64,000 nucleotides of DNA, from the NCBI RefSeq assembly GCF_038002345.1, contig NZ_JBBOCJ010000001.1, forward strand, positions 1,364,001 through 1,428,000, read 5' to 3'. Shown here piece after piece: positions 9,113 through 21,754 of this stretch; within the stretch, counting starts at the first letter, position 1, and each line of letters begins with the position of its first letter. The notes below the pieces were generated by a model, which searched no databases, was not told the DNA's origin, and saw only the letters and a program-made list of their open reading frames with translations. Both the position numbers and the translations under genes were made by a program. This stretch comes from Paenibacillus sp. FSL M7-0420 (GTDB lineage: Bacteria > Bacillota > Bacilli > Paenibacillales > Paenibacillaceae).

Positions 9113-9961
9113 CTAATTTTGAACAGGTTTTGTTTTACGAATATATCGTCCTGGAGATACCCCTTCTGACTTCGTAAATTGTTTGGTGAATGAATATATA
9201 TCCCCGTAACCAAGACTGACGGCTACGTGTTTGATGGGAAGTCCAGACAGCAGCATCATTTTTGCCTGTCTCATTAAATGTTCAGTGTGGTATCGCTTAG
9301 GGGAAATTCCCGTAGTCTCTTTAAACAATTTCCGAAAGTTCTCGTAGCCCATATTCACGGCAGATGCCACTTCCTGAATATCAAAGTGAATATCATTGGA
9401 GGCACTAATCAGCTCGCAGGCTTTTGTTATTTTACTTTCATTTTCATTGCTATGAGCATTTTGAATGCTGCTGTGTAATCTGATAATCAAATCCTGAGAC
9501 TTCATTAGCAGGGAAGGAAGACTTTCATCTGTTGCACTTTTCAAGGCTTTCAGCAAGGAAACAAAATCAAAGAAAAAATCATTCGTATGCTGTGTCGATT
9601 GGACTTCCTTATCGGAATTAATAATGCCAAGTGTCTGTAAGTATGAATAGACAGGATACCCGATACTGATATAAAACTCGATCCAATTCCCATCTGGTTC
9701 AATTGCAGTAGAGTGCAAACGTTCAGGTAGACGTTGAACCAAATCGCCTGCTTGCATAGGAGTAACAGTACCGTCCGCAGAAATAAACGTTCCACTGCCT
9801 TGCAATACTACAAAACAGCTGTAATATCCTATCTTGAAATCATATTGAGAACGCTCTGCTGATCTTTTCCGCATAAAGCCGCAAGATAAAATACCCTGAT
9901 TAAAATCTTTGCCGATACACCGGTAGATTACATCATTTTCATTAATGTCTTCAAAATTCAT
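9113..9961 (-). CDS. AraC-family transcriptional regulator
   Basis: A 282-residue regulator. Residues about 20-110 form a cupin-like sensor half (GTFISADGTVTPMQAGDLV). The C-terminal 100 residues carry two helix-turn-helix motifs, with AVNMGYENFRKLFKETTG in the first and the signature SLGYGDIYSFTKQF and GVSPGRYIR in the second. It is transcribed away from the LacZ-family gene at 10101, with 139 bases between the starts, and probably activates it in response to a sugar. A palindrome at 10013-10036 in this spacer is a candidate operator. The group II intron ends about 10 bases past its stop codon without damaging it. Confidence 0.85.
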   Translation of the reverse strand: MNFEDINENDVIYRCIGKDFNQGILSCGFMRKRSAERSQYDFKIGYYSCFVVLQGSGTFISADGTVTPMQAGDLVQRLPERLHSTAIEPDGNWIEFYISIGYPVYSYLQTLGIINSDKEVQSTQHTNDFFFDFVSLLKALKSATDESLPSLLMKSQDLIIRLHSSIQNAHSNENESKITKACELISASNDIHFDIQEVASAVNMGYENFRKLFKETTGISPKRYHTEHLMRQAKMMLLSGLPIKHVAVSLGYGDIYSFTKQFTKSEGVSPGRYIRKTKPVQN

Positions 9962-10012
9962 GTATTCACACTCCTGCCAAAATGGATAAATGAAATACCA
10001 TAATCAACATTT

Positions 10013-10036
10013 AATATAAGGAATTTTCCTTATATT
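10013..10036. promoter_or_regulatory. Palindromic operator candidate between AraC regulator and lacZ-like gene
   Basis: Perfect 11-base arms AATATAAGGAA and TTCCTTATATT are separated by TT. The site lies in the divergent promoter region 65 bases before the LacZ start, the expected place for a regulator site. It is not followed by a T-run, so it is not a terminator. Confidence 0.45.
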
Positions 10037-10055
10037 ATAAGGTTATCTACATTGA

Positions 10056-13184
<3,129 letters not shown>

Positions 13185-13230
13185 GAAAAACGCATCCGCT
13201 GCAAACTTCAGATGATATCCTTTCGTTTAT

Positions 13231-13359
13231 ATGCCGAAATTATTTGAAAAAGATGAGCAACTGGAGATGCCGACAATGATAAGTGAGGGGCAAATGGTTA
13301 GAGAATATTGTACAGGAAAGATCGAGAATATGACTGAGCAGGACTTCATCCATGAATAA
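13231..13359 (+). pseudogene. Second remnant of the toxin-module small ORF
   Basis: A 42-residue frame ends in GKIENMTEQDFIHE, nearly the same tail as the broken ORF ahead of the zeta-like fragment at 6485-6660. As there, ATG 13353 overlaps the stop and would begin the toxin (MNKTKA), but the frame runs at once into a terminator. Only the partner tail is left. Confidence 0.4.
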
Positions 13360-13362
13360 GAC

Positions 13363-13390
13363 AAAGGCCATCCTTTTTAGGATGGCCTTT
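13363..13390. terminator. Bidirectional terminator between lacZ-like and SLH amidase genes
   Basis: AAAGGCCATCC (13363-13373) pairs with GGATGGCCTTT (13380-13390) around a short T-rich loop. It can serve both converging genes. Confidence 0.7.
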
Positions 13391-13411
13391 CCTTTACACT
13401 TTTAACTCCTC

Positions 13412-16400
13412 TTACTTCCCACTCTCCAGCAATCTCGCCACCATAGTAGCAAACTCTGCCCGGGTAATGTCTTTTGCAGGCTTAAAGGTACTGTCTTCGT
13501 AGCCTGTAATAATTTTATTCGATGCCAGGGCATCAATGGAGTTATAGTACCAGGCCTCTTTGTTAACATCTTTGAATGATGTGTTTCCGGTACCTGTCAG
13601 CTTAAACGCTCTGGTGATCAGTGTTGCTAATTCACTGCGGCTAATCTTCGCGTTCGGACGGAAGGTGCCATCGCTGTATCCGTTCATCAGGCCGGCACTG
13701 GCTGCTGCGCCGATATACTTATTGGCCCAATGTGCCCCAGATACATCGGTGAAGCTGCTTGCTTGTCCTTCAAGTCCCATGTGCGTTGTAATGACCTTAA
13801 TGGTCTCGGCACGGGTCAGGCCTGAATTCGGACGGAAGGTTCCATCTTCATAACCTGTTAGTAATCCTTTGGAAATCAGCAGGTCAATGCTTGCTTTTGC
13901 CCAATGATTCAGTGTATCTGTGAAGCTGACCACTTCCGGCGCAGGTGTTGGTGCTGTTGTTTCTGCTGGTGCTGGTGTAGCTGTAGGAGCCGGTGTAGCT
14001 GTAGGTGATGGCGTTGGTGTTGCCGGTGGAGTTACGGTACCTCCTCCAGGACTTGGATTGCTTGGTTCATTGTCTACTGGATCAGGATCAGTAGGGGTTG
14101 GAACATATGGGAGTGCTGGTGCAAAAGCGGTAAGCAGTCTGGCTTGACTTTGCTGCTCAAGCGCATAGCCCATGCCCAGAACCTTGGCATCGTCCCACGC
14201 TCTGCCCACAAGCTGCATCGAGATCGAATATCCGCTGTCGTTCGTTCCCACAGGAACCACTACCGTAGGGAGACCCACATTAGATGTTAATACGCCCGTG
14301 TTGCGGTCCGAACTTAATTGAGAGGCTGATGCGTCATTGTTGTAGACGTCACTGATGAAGCCTGCATAGACAATGGCATCCACGCCATTCTCGTCCATCC
14401 AGCCTTTGATCACTTCTTTATAGTCCGTTCTATACTTGATGTAATCTTGTACAGCCTGTTCCGTCATCCGCGTAGGTGCAGTGTAACCTCTCTGATTATA
14501 GATAAGCACCTTATCTGAAGCGAGTACACTTGCTCCGTCCGCGTAAGGGAAGGCTTTGTGAAGCTCAATGTAGCGCGCCCAGCCTTCAGTAGATCCGTTA
14601 ATGCCTTGAGGACGGGTAGGAGCTGCTGGCATTTTTGTCATTTCAACCATTTCCGCTCCCGCAGCTTGCAGTTCTGAGAACTTATTCTTTACGGCTAGTC
14701 CGGTATCATCATCCGCATAACTGGAGACAAAGGATTCGGGGATGAATCCGATTTTCTTTCCTTTCAGTGCACTGGCATCCAGAGATTCCTTCCAGTTCAC
14801 CGGACGTTTATGATCTGCATCAGCAGTTACGGTGAAAATATCCTGCGGGTCCGTACCCGTTGTAGCATTCAGCATAATAGCCAGGTCCGTTACGGTTTTG
14901 GCAATGGGTCCCGCATAATCCTGTCCCCAAGTGAGCGGGAGCACACCTGTCGTACTCGCCATGCCGTCTGTACCACGGAAGCTTTTTAGACTGGCACCTG
15001 TTGTAGGTGCATAGAGAGATACCCCGGTCTGCGATCCCATAGCTGCCGCTGCGAAATCAGCTGCAACCGATACTGCCGATCCTCCGCTGGAGCCGAAAGA
15101 GGTTTTGGAAGGATAGAGTGCGTTCCATGTCTGCATCCAGCCGCTTTCACTAAAGCTTCCGCTGTTCGCGAACTCCGAAGTGTTGACTTTACCAATAATG
15201 ACCGCGCCGGCTTCCCGCAGCTTATTCACCTGGAAGGCATCCGATTCAGGGCGCCACCCTTCAAGTGCTTTACTGCCGCCTGTTGTAGGCATGTCCTTGG
15301 TGTCATAGATGTCTTTGATCGCAATCGGAATTCCCAGCAGATCGCCCTTGGCGCCTTGTGCACGGGCTTCGTCAGCCGCTTTGGCCTGAGCCAGCGCAGT
15401 TTCGGATACATGCAGGAAGGCATGGAAGCCGAGTTGCCCCAAATCGTAAGCTTTGATTCGATCAAGATACGCTTGCGTAATTTGGACAGAAGTTGTTTTA
15501 CCGCTAATCATATCCTGTTGCATCTCTGCAATGGATTTATTCACTACATTATAGGGGGAGGAGGTGATGAAGCTTTGCGCTGCCGGAGCCTCTGGAATGA
15601 ACAGGTTATCTCCAGTATTAAGTCCCTCTATGCCTGAGATATCCCAGTTGCTGATGGAGCGGATCTGTGCAGGGATTAAGCCGGATACATCCAACTGCTG
15701 ATGGAGTCCATTAAGCGTGGCAACCAGATTGTTCAGCCCGGCTTCACCAGCTTCTCCAACTTGTACAAAATTCACCAGGGATTTCGACTGGCCCGGTTCA
15801 AGATTCAAGGTATTAATGAAGCCATAGAAATTCGCCTCATTACCGGACTTGGCCAGAGGTGTGGTGAATGGATTCTGCTGCTGATTCCCAAGAGCGGTTA
15901 ATCCATTATTAAATGGATGTGGAGACCCGACTGCAACACCTAGAGGTTTATTGTTTCTGGCACTGCTATCGACCACAATCCATGAATCGTCTGTCGTCAC
16001 CTCAAGATCATTGGAGTAGGTTGCCTTGACCACTGAAGCATTAGCTGCTGTGCCATAGCCTAAGGAGCCGCCGAAGGAGACATCTACTTTTACAGCCATA
16101 TCATTCTTATTGGTAAAAGTATCAAAGAATCTAGTTCTATTATTAATAGTGTCCACATACACATCACGGGTGACGGTGACATTTCCGAGATTAACAGATT
16201 GAGAGGAAGTGAATCTATTAACGCCATCGTATTTGAGGTCGAACCCGCGCATCATTTGTCCATTCATCAGGGAAGCTGAAGGTGAGGATACTTTAACAAA
16301 GATATTACCGAAGCCCTGTACTTGTGTAGTGCCGACGGTACGCAAGCTTCCTGTGTCTAAGCTGGGAGCAAAAGCATCGTGAATCTCCCATACGGTGCCA

Positions 16401-16531
16401 CTAGAAGAAGTAACCCTCGTTAAAGCATCAGCCGTTTGAAACGGAATGACTCCTGAAGCAATGACAGATAACGCAATGGAAGTAGCTATAACTTGCCTCT
16501 TCGTTCTACGCAGACGTTTCAACTTACTCAT
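13412..16531 (-). CDS. Secreted amidase-signature enzyme with three SLH cell-wall anchors
   Basis: A surface protein of 1,039 residues from ATG 16531, chosen for the AAAGGGAG site upstream; an in-frame ATG at 16588 has no such site. A basic, hydrophobic signal peptide ends near ADA. About 240 residues of unassigned beta-rich sequence follow. Next is an amidase-signature domain: AIKDIYDT carries the catalytic Lys, and FGSSGGSAVSVAADF holds the glycine/serine signature of the Ser-cisSer-Lys triad. A repetitive Pro/Thr/Ala linker follows. The C-terminus holds three SLH motifs, each ending in a GY(E/S)D-TF(R/K)P block and bound to pyruvylated wall polymer in known cases. The substrate is unknown. 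It stands alone between terminators. Confidence 0.85.
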   Translation of the reverse strand: MSKLKRLRRTKRQVIATSIALSVIASGVIPFQTADALTRVTSSSGTVWEIHDAFAPSLDTGSLRTVGTTQVQGFGNIFVKVSSPSASLMNGQMMRGFDLKYDGVNRFTSSQSVNLGNVTVTRDVYVDTINNRTRFFDTFTNKNDMAVKVDVSFGGSLGYGTAANASVVKATYSNDLEVTTDDSWIVVDSSARNNKPLGVAVGSPHPFNNGLTALGNQQQNPFTTPLAKSGNEANFYGFINTLNLEPGQSKSLVNFVQVGEAGEAGLNNLVATLNGLHQQLDVSGLIPAQIRSISNWDISGIEGLNTGDNLFIPEAPAAQSFITSSPYNVVNKSIAEMQQDMISGKTTSVQITQAYLDRIKAYDLGQLGFHAFLHVSETALAQAKAADEARAQGAKGDLLGIPIAIKDIYDTKDMPTTGGSKALEGWRPESDAFQVNKLREAGAVIIGKVNTSEFANSGSFSESGWMQTWNALYPSKTSFGSSGGSAVSVAADFAAAAMGSQTGVSLYAPTTGASLKSFRGTDGMASTTGVLPLTWGQDYAGPIAKTVTDLAIMLNATTGTDPQDIFTVTADADHKRPVNWKESLDASALKGKKIGFIPESFVSSYADDDTGLAVKNKFSELQAAGAEMVEMTKMPAAPTRPQGINGSTEGWARYIELHKAFPYADGASVLASDKVLIYNQRGYTAPTRMTEQAVQDYIKYRTDYKEVIKGWMDENGVDAIVYAGFISDVYNNDASASQLSSDRNTGVLTSNVGLPTVVVPVGTNDSGYSISMQLVGRAWDDAKVLGMGYALEQQSQARLLTAFAPALPYVPTPTDPDPVDNEPSNPSPGGGTVTPPATPTPSPTATPAPTATPAPAETTAPTPAPEVVSFTDTLNHWAKASIDLLISKGLLTGYEDGTFRPNSGLTRAETIKVITTHMGLEGQASSFTDVSGAHWANKYIGAAASAGLMNGYSDGTFRPNAKISRSELATLITRAFKLTGTGNTSFKDVNKEAWYYNSIDALASNKIITGYEDSTFKPAKDITRAEFATMVARLLESGK

Positions 16532-16785
16532 GTAGGCAATCTCCCTTTCCTCTATGTATATTATTAATTGTGTTAAGAAATATAACATTGTATATTAATT
16601 CAGTCAATGAATAATATGAAATTGAACTATTTTTAGAGATTTTAACAAAGGGGGAGTACTGTATTTATTAAAAAGTGTATAAAAAATAATATAAAGGTGT
16701 TTTATATAACATTTATTGTTATGTATATGGTAGTTATCCTGGTTAGTTTTTTCATAACCCTACTTTTCTGCTGATAGATTATGGA

Positions 16786-17140
16786 ATGTGCTACAATTCA
16801 CCCATCCTGATCGTTACAGGGGCTGTGGCGGCTTTTCTCATTGTTTTTACAATCCAATTCTATTACCCGGCAGTTTTGGAAAAGCGTGTGGATCGCGTGG
16901 AGTCCTTTTTACGCAGCCAGAAAAACAATCCTGCTCTCTACATTCAGTATGTTCTTGCGAACAGGCTTGAGGATGAAGCGGGAACGGTTATGGAGCAGCT
17001 GATGAGCAAGCATAAAAGCCGACAACAGGGAGCTTGCGATTAAGTATGCGAGGGAAGCAGTAGAGGCTTCGAGGGGCGTCCAGCGTTATGTGTTATGTAA
17101 GGAGTACGAACGAACGTTACCGCAAGCGGTTGAAGTATAG
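16786..17140 (+). pseudogene. Membrane-anchored hypothetical protein with frameshift or deletion
   Basis: ATG 16786 opens 85 residues with one N-terminal membrane segment (ILIVTGAVAAFLIVFTIQF), then VLEKRVDRVESFLRSQ and a stop at 17043. A shift of frame near 17025 gives RELAIKYAREAVEASRGVQRYV and a second stop at 17138-17140. The two halves look like the start and end of one soluble-helix protein with its centre missing or shifted. I recognise no function. The hairpin at 17151 follows directly. Confidence 0.45.
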
Positions 17141-17150
17141 TTTGAAAAAA

Positions 17151-17182
17151 CGGGTATCATCCTCATTCAAGGATGATACCCG
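17151..17182. terminator. Bidirectional terminator
   Basis: CGGGTATCATCC and GGATGATACCCG form a twelve-base stem with an eight-base loop. An A-run lies on the left side and T-rich bases on the right. It ends the minus-strand sugar operon and the plus-strand remnant. Confidence 0.75.
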
Positions 17183-17206
17183 CTTCTGTTAGTTAGGATG
17201 CCAGTC

Positions 17207-18217
17207 TTACTGTCCCAAACAAAGCCTGATCAGATCATCGACATGCGCGGTGGCCAGACATTCCACGGTGTCGGCGGCGCCGTAATAGATTTTCACTTCG
17301 CCATCGTCCTCCAGGATCATGCCGCCGGGGAAGATGACGTCGTTGCGGAAGCCTCCGTCCATTTCGTAGGGGGCTTCCGGGGCAAGCAGCGGCGAAGCGC
17401 TCATCCCGAGAATTTTCTTTGGATTGTTCAGGTCAAGCAGCATAATCCCAGCAGTATACCGCTTCTTCCAGGACGGCTCCCAGCCGTTCTTCCCTCTGGC
17501 GGGATCAACATCCACCGCATGGAAGGTGGTCAGCCAGCCCTTATCTGTCTTCACGGGCGGTGCTGCCGGGCCGATCTTGTCATTGGCGAACGGAACCTGC
17601 TCCACCGCCAGCAACAGATCCGACCGTCCCCAGTAGACCAGATCCGGCGACTCCGCGATCCAGGTGTCGAAACGGTCCTTGCCTCCGCGGCTATATACGG
17701 TGAACGGCCGTTCCAATCGCACATAGTTACCGTTGATCTTCTCCGGGAACAGCACCATATTCCGCAGGTCCGGCGTAGACAAGCTCAAGATTTCAAAGGA
17801 TTCGAAGTCATCCGTTACGGCGATTCCGCCCCGGATCCCATGCCGCGTATCTACAGCGAAGCACATGTAGCAGCGGCCGCCAATTACCGTCAGGCGCGGA
17901 TCATATGCACGCACGAACTCTTCATCGTTTAGCTTGAACACTGGCTTCGGCCCGGCCGTCCAGTTAACGCCGTCTTCACTGAATGCGACACCGAGATCCG
18001 TTGTATGAGAGGGCTCAAGGGTCTGCTTCTCAAGGGAGCCGTAGTCATTGCGGAATACCATCACATACCGGCCGCCGAACTTCACCACTCCCGCATTGAA
18101 CACAAGTGCGGTGGGGTAAGGGACCCGAGCCGCATCCAGTACTGGGTTGGCCGGATGACGGCGGATGAGCGGACTTGATGCCAAAGCTCCTATGACGGGT
18201 GTACTTGCCTGATTCAT
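17207..18217 (-). CDS. Glycoside hydrolase family 130 phosphorylase
   Basis: A 336-residue five-bladed beta-propeller of family GH130. These cytoplasmic enzymes phosphorolyse beta-mannosides such as mannobiose, mannosyl-glucose or mannosyl-N-acetylglucosamine to mannose 1-phosphate. Typical segments are HPANPVLDA, FNAGVVKFGGRYVMVFRNDYG, YDPRLTVIGGRCYMCFAVDT, GPAAPPVKTDKGWLTTFHAVD and the closing IYYGAADTVECLATA. It is the last gene of an operon that also encodes DUF1861, a binding protein and two permeases, which fits import of a mannosyl oligosaccharide followed by phosphorolysis. Sequence alone does not fix the exact disaccharide. Confidence 0.85.
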   Translation of the reverse strand: MNQASTPVIGALASSPLIRRHPANPVLDAARVPYPTALVFNAGVVKFGGRYVMVFRNDYGSLEKQTLEPSHTTDLGVAFSEDGVNWTAGPKPVFKLNDEEFVRAYDPRLTVIGGRCYMCFAVDTRHGIRGGIAVTDDFESFEILSLSTPDLRNMVLFPEKINGNYVRLERPFTVYSRGGKDRFDTWIAESPDLVYWGRSDLLLAVEQVPFANDKIGPAAPPVKTDKGWLTTFHAVDVDPARGKNGWEPSWKKRYTAGIMLLDLNNPKKILGMSASPLLAPEAPYEMDGGFRNDVIFPGGMILEDDGEVKIYYGAADTVECLATAHVDDLIRLCLGQ

Positions 18218-18253
18218 CGTTTGAATATCCTCCTTATGAGTAAGAACTGTATT

Positions 18254-19204
18254 CTAAACAATATGTCCATGGGGGGCGAACGGATAGTCGATTGTAATCC
18301 GCCCGGCCTGGCAATCGCCAACTCCGCTGTACAGATCGGCCTTGCCGTCCTCCCGCATCACGATCCCCGAAGAGAAGACGCAGTCCGTCAAATAGGGTAA
18401 CTTGGCAGGTCCGGGCGGGTAGCAGGAACGGCTTCCGATCAGATGCAGGTCATGGGATTCCCGGGTCACGGGATCGAAGACGAAGGCCATGTTCAAATAT
18501 ACTTTGATTTCCTGCCCGTTCTCATCCTTATGCTGATAACAAATATGGCCGATGATTCCGATTTTGCCGCTGCTCAGCAGGTAAGCCTGATTGACGCCTC
18601 CCCATTCACCAGCTCCGAAGATACCGTGGATGTAAGGGGCATTCTCAATGACTTCAGCAGTCAAATCCTCCAGCTTGTCAATCACCGTGAAGCCGATCAT
18701 GGACTCACTGCCGTATTGGCCTTTCATTTCATGGTTGCGCGGACGCGAGAAGACGCCAATTCTGCCGTCTGCCAGAGCAACCAGGCGAATATCCTTCATT
18801 TTGTTCGGACCGGTAGTGAAGTAGTACAAATCGTGGAGGTCCGTCCCCCGGTAAAAATAACCGAAAAACGTACTGTATTTGCCGCTCTGATATTGCACAT
18901 GGGTTCCGCCCAGTACAAGCTCATCACCTATTTCGCTGATAAACGGGTCTTCCAGCGTGTAGATCATGCTGTTCTCCACCAGGGTCCATTCATCCTGGCC
19001 TGTTTCCTCGAACAGCCGGACCCAGGAGCGGGCCCATTCCTCCCGGCGTTCTACCCGGCCGAACAAGTAACGTTTGCCATCCCGTTCAAAAGGAATTGAA
19101 ATATTATAGACATCGAATCCGTCCACGTTTTTAAATACCAGAGTTGTGCTGTCATAGATGGTTTTGGTTGCTTCAAATTCTAGTTTTTGCTGATGCAGGC
19201 TCAC
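18254..19204 (-). CDS. DUF1861-type beta-propeller protein (putative glycosidase or phosphorylase)
   Basis: A 316-residue protein with repeated propeller-like strands (KRYLFGRVERREEWARS, DLYSGVGDCQAGRITIDYPF) and many aromatic residues. I match it by pattern to the DUF1861 family, which is distantly related to GH130-like propellers and often lies beside them. It has no signal peptide. Its position between a solute-binding protein and GH130 in the same operon suggests that it works on the same imported sugar. The reaction is not known to me, so the catalytic role is inference. Confidence 0.6.
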   Translation of the reverse strand: MSLHQQKLEFEATKTIYDSTTLVFKNVDGFDVYNISIPFERDGKRYLFGRVERREEWARSWVRLFEETGQDEWTLVENSMIYTLEDPFISEIGDELVLGGTHVQYQSGKYSTFFGYFYRGTDLHDLYYFTTGPNKMKDIRLVALADGRIGVFSRPRNHEMKGQYGSESMIGFTVIDKLEDLTAEVIENAPYIHGIFGAGEWGGVNQAYLLSSGKIGIIGHICYQHKDENGQEIKVYLNMAFVFDPVTRESHDLHLIGSRSCYPPGPAKLPYLTDCVFSSGIVMREDGKADLYSGVGDCQAGRITIDYPFAPHGHIV

Positions 19205-19236
19205 GATTTCTCCGCTCCTTTTGTATAGCAGCTCTT

Positions 19237-20799
19237 TTATTGAAGAGAAGCTTGATATTCCTTGAACTGCTTTTGGTATTCGGCAACGACCTTGTCCAGA
19301 CCTGCTTTCTTCATTTTATCCAGAGCCTCGGGGAATGCCTTGTCGTAATCCAGAACACCCATATAGATCGGAGTGATGCTGGCGGAAGCTTCCGAGAGAA
19401 TATTGGTATATTCGGTTCTTACATTCGTCGGGTCAAAAATGAAGTTGGCTGCGATACTATTGACCGCACTCGGATTAGGCTCAAATAAGACCTTGTTATT
19501 CTCAGGAATACTGCTCTCCGGGTCAAAGCGCATAAAGTTCACATTCCCGTTCTGCGAATCAGAGCCCCTGTATCTTGGATTATTATTGTTATTCGGGTCT
19601 TTGATCGGCTTTAAGCCTTTGTCGCCATCTTTGGTGTAGTGCTCACCCTCGATGCCGTATTGAACGAGATCGTAGTTATCCTGGCTGGCCAGCATCCAAT
19701 CCATAAACTTAACGGCGGCCTCCGGATGCTTGCTGTTCGCCGGCACGGCATTTCCGTTCTTGAAGGAGAGGGGACGCAGATACTCTTTCTCCGGGTTAAA
19801 CCATACGACGCCGATATCGTCCACTGTAGCTGCCGGGTTGTATTTCTGGAGCCCGTTCAGGCTTCCGCCGGTTCCCAGGCGTACGAACCATTCTCCGCTG
19901 TCGAGCTGGGCATCTACCTGTTCCTGCTTCATGACCAGGATGTCAGGATTCGTAATTCCCTTGGTGTACAGCTCGTGCATGAAGGCAGCATCCTTCTTGA
20001 ATTCGTCAGTTTCAATCCAGGATTTGACCTCTCCGTTCTGGTTGACATAGAAGAACTTATCCTTAACGGTGAACGGGAAGGTGTCATAGGTCCGGTGCAG
20101 GATGGAGGTATGCAGATTGATCGGGTCAAAATCGGCCCGGGTGCCTAAGTAAGGCTTGTTCTTTCCCTTCCAGTTCTTCATCACCGTCTCCCAGGCGCTA
20201 ATCAATTCAGCCGGAGTTTTAGGCTCCTGCAAATTATTTTCGCGGAGAATATCGCGGCGGATATTAAACTGGCCTTCGCTCGCCATTTCAACCCAGTAGG
20301 AGGGGACGATATAATATTTCCCGCCGATGGTTGCGCCGCTAAAGATATCCTCCGGAATATACTTTTTCAGGTTGGCTCCATACTTCTCAATCTCATCCGA
20401 GATATCTGCCAGTGCGCCACGGGTATAGTAGTTGGAGAACGGAGTACGGTCCTGCATGACATGGAACAGATCGAAATCATCGCCGGTGGACAGCATCAGG
20501 TTTAGCTTCTGGTCCCAGGCATCCCAGGGGATGAAGATTTTCTCCACTGCAACGCCGACACCATCTGCAGCCAGCTTCTCATTGACCTTCTCGAACACCT
20601 TCTGGTAGTCTTTGGGCTCGGTGCCGGGAACCACGTATTTGATCTTGACGACCTCAGAAGCATTAGCCTTCTCTGAATTCGGGGATGAAGCATTGCTTGC
20701 TCCATTTGCGGCAGGGCTGGCATTATCGGCTTTGCCGCACCCAACCAGGGTGGACAGGGCAAGCACCACAGCTAACAGGGTTGCATAGGATTTTCTCAT
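19237..20799 (-). CDS. Sugar ABC transporter solute-binding lipoprotein (LipO type)
   Basis: A 520-residue extracellular binding protein. The N-terminus has a basic start, a hydrophobic stretch and the lipobox LVGC, so it is lipid-anchored outside the membrane. A Ser/Asn/Ala-rich spacer follows. The body (LSTGDDFDLFHV, YYIVPSYWV, AVKFMDWMLASQDNYDLVQYG) is typical of the large LipO-like binding proteins of Paenibacillus and Bacillus that serve LplB/LplC permeases. It comes after the two permease genes in the operon. No ATPase is encoded here, so a shared MsmX-type ATPase elsewhere is expected. Confidence 0.85.
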   Translation of the reverse strand: MRKSYATLLAVVLALSTLVGCGKADNASPAANGASNASSPNSEKANASEVVKIKYVVPGTEPKDYQKVFEKVNEKLAADGVGVAVEKIFIPWDAWDQKLNLMLSTGDDFDLFHVMQDRTPFSNYYTRGALADISDEIEKYGANLKKYIPEDIFSGATIGGKYYIVPSYWVEMASEGQFNIRRDILRENNLQEPKTPAELISAWETVMKNWKGKNKPYLGTRADFDPINLHTSILHRTYDTFPFTVKDKFFYVNQNGEVKSWIETDEFKKDAAFMHELYTKGITNPDILVMKQEQVDAQLDSGEWFVRLGTGGSLNGLQKYNPAATVDDIGVVWFNPEKEYLRPLSFKNGNAVPANSKHPEAAVKFMDWMLASQDNYDLVQYGIEGEHYTKDGDKGLKPIKDPNNNNNPRYRGSDSQNGNVNFMRFDPESSIPENNKVLFEPNPSAVNSIAANFIFDPTNVRTEYTNILSEASASITPIYMGVLDYDKAFPEALDKMKKAGLDKVVAEYQKQFKEYQASLQ

Positions 20800-20857
20800 G
20801 AATAATACGGACCTCCTCTTATGATGTCTTCTATATGTTAACCCCTAAGGGATGACA

Positions 20858-21730
20858 TCAGCCTTTCACTGAACCGATCACGAGCCCTTTCACGAAGTAT
20901 TTCTGTAAGTAAGGATAGAGGAAAACAATCGGCCCGATGGTTACGATGGCTGTCGCCATCTTGACCGACTCCGAGGGAAGCGTAACATCGCTTGTTCCCG
21001 CCAGCATGGCCATATCGTTCAGCATACTGATCTCCGATTGCATCTGCAGCAGCATGAATTGCAGCGGGTACAAATCCTTCGTGTCAATCAGCATGATCGC
21101 ATTCCACCAGTTGTTCCAATAATCCAGTCCATAGAAGAGGGCAATCGTCGCCAATACCGGTTTACATAACGGAAGATAGATCTTAAAAGCAATGACAATA
21201 TCACTGGCTCCGTCTATGGTGGCTGATTCCCGCAGCGAGTCAGGAATACCGTTCATGAAATTGCGCACCAGGAAGAGATTGAACGGGCTGAACAGCAGTG
21301 ACGGAATAATCAGAGCGAGAATATTATCGGTTAATCCGAGCGCACGGTTCATCAGATACCAGGGCACAATGCCGGCTGAGAAAATCATGGTGATAAAAAA
21401 GTAAAGGGCCAGCAGATTGCGGTGCCTCACATTTTTGTTCGCCAGCGTGTAGCCTGCCATAGAAGTAATCAGCAGGGCCAGCGTGGTACCGGCGAGAGTG
21501 ACAAAGATCGAAATGCCGTAGCTCTGAATGACCTGGGAACCGCTGGTAAAGATCAGCTTATAGGCATACAGAGAGAATTTCTCCGGAAACAGGCTATAGC
21601 CGTTCTTAAGAATAGCATCCTCATCCGTGATTGAGATCATCAGCACGAGCAGCATCGGAAGCAGGCACAGTGCCGAATAGACCGCAGTCAGCGTGTACAT
21701 GACCGTCCTGCTGATTGAGATTCTTTTCAT
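20858..21730 (-). CDS. Carbohydrate ABC transporter permease, LplC/MalG type
   Basis: A 290-residue inner-membrane permease with six predicted spans. The cytoplasmic EAA loop reads ESATIDGASDIVIAFKIYLPL, with the conserved glycine. The C-terminal YLQKYFVKGLVIGSVKG ending is characteristic of the MalG/LplC branch. It follows the LplB-type gene by 24 bases and precedes the binding protein, forming one importer. Confidence 0.88.
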   Translation of the reverse strand: MKRISISRTVMYTLTAVYSALCLLPMLLVLMISITDEDAILKNGYSLFPEKFSLYAYKLIFTSGSQVIQSYGISIFVTLAGTTLALLITSMAGYTLANKNVRHRNLLALYFFITMIFSAGIVPWYLMNRALGLTDNILALIIPSLLFSPFNLFLVRNFMNGIPDSLRESATIDGASDIVIAFKIYLPLCKPVLATIALFYGLDYWNNWWNAIMLIDTKDLYPLQFMLLQMQSEISMLNDMAMLAGTSDVTLPSESVKMATAIVTIGPIVFLYPYLQKYFVKGLVIGSVKG

Positions 21731-21754
21731 TAATACTCCTCCTCCTTCCTGGAT

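Noticed and set aside
13920..14147. Plus-strand Gly/Val-rich frame
   Set aside because: It is the reverse strand of the repetitive Pro/Thr/Ala linker of the SLH amidase.
17198..17932. Long plus-strand frame opposite the GH130 gene (244 codons)
   Set aside because: It is antisense to a well-supported gene, has no recognisable domain and follows from the GC-rich codon pattern of the true gene.
18443..19099. Plus-strand frame of 218 codons opposite the DUF1861 gene
   Set aside because: It is a shadow of the real gene; no binding site or family match.
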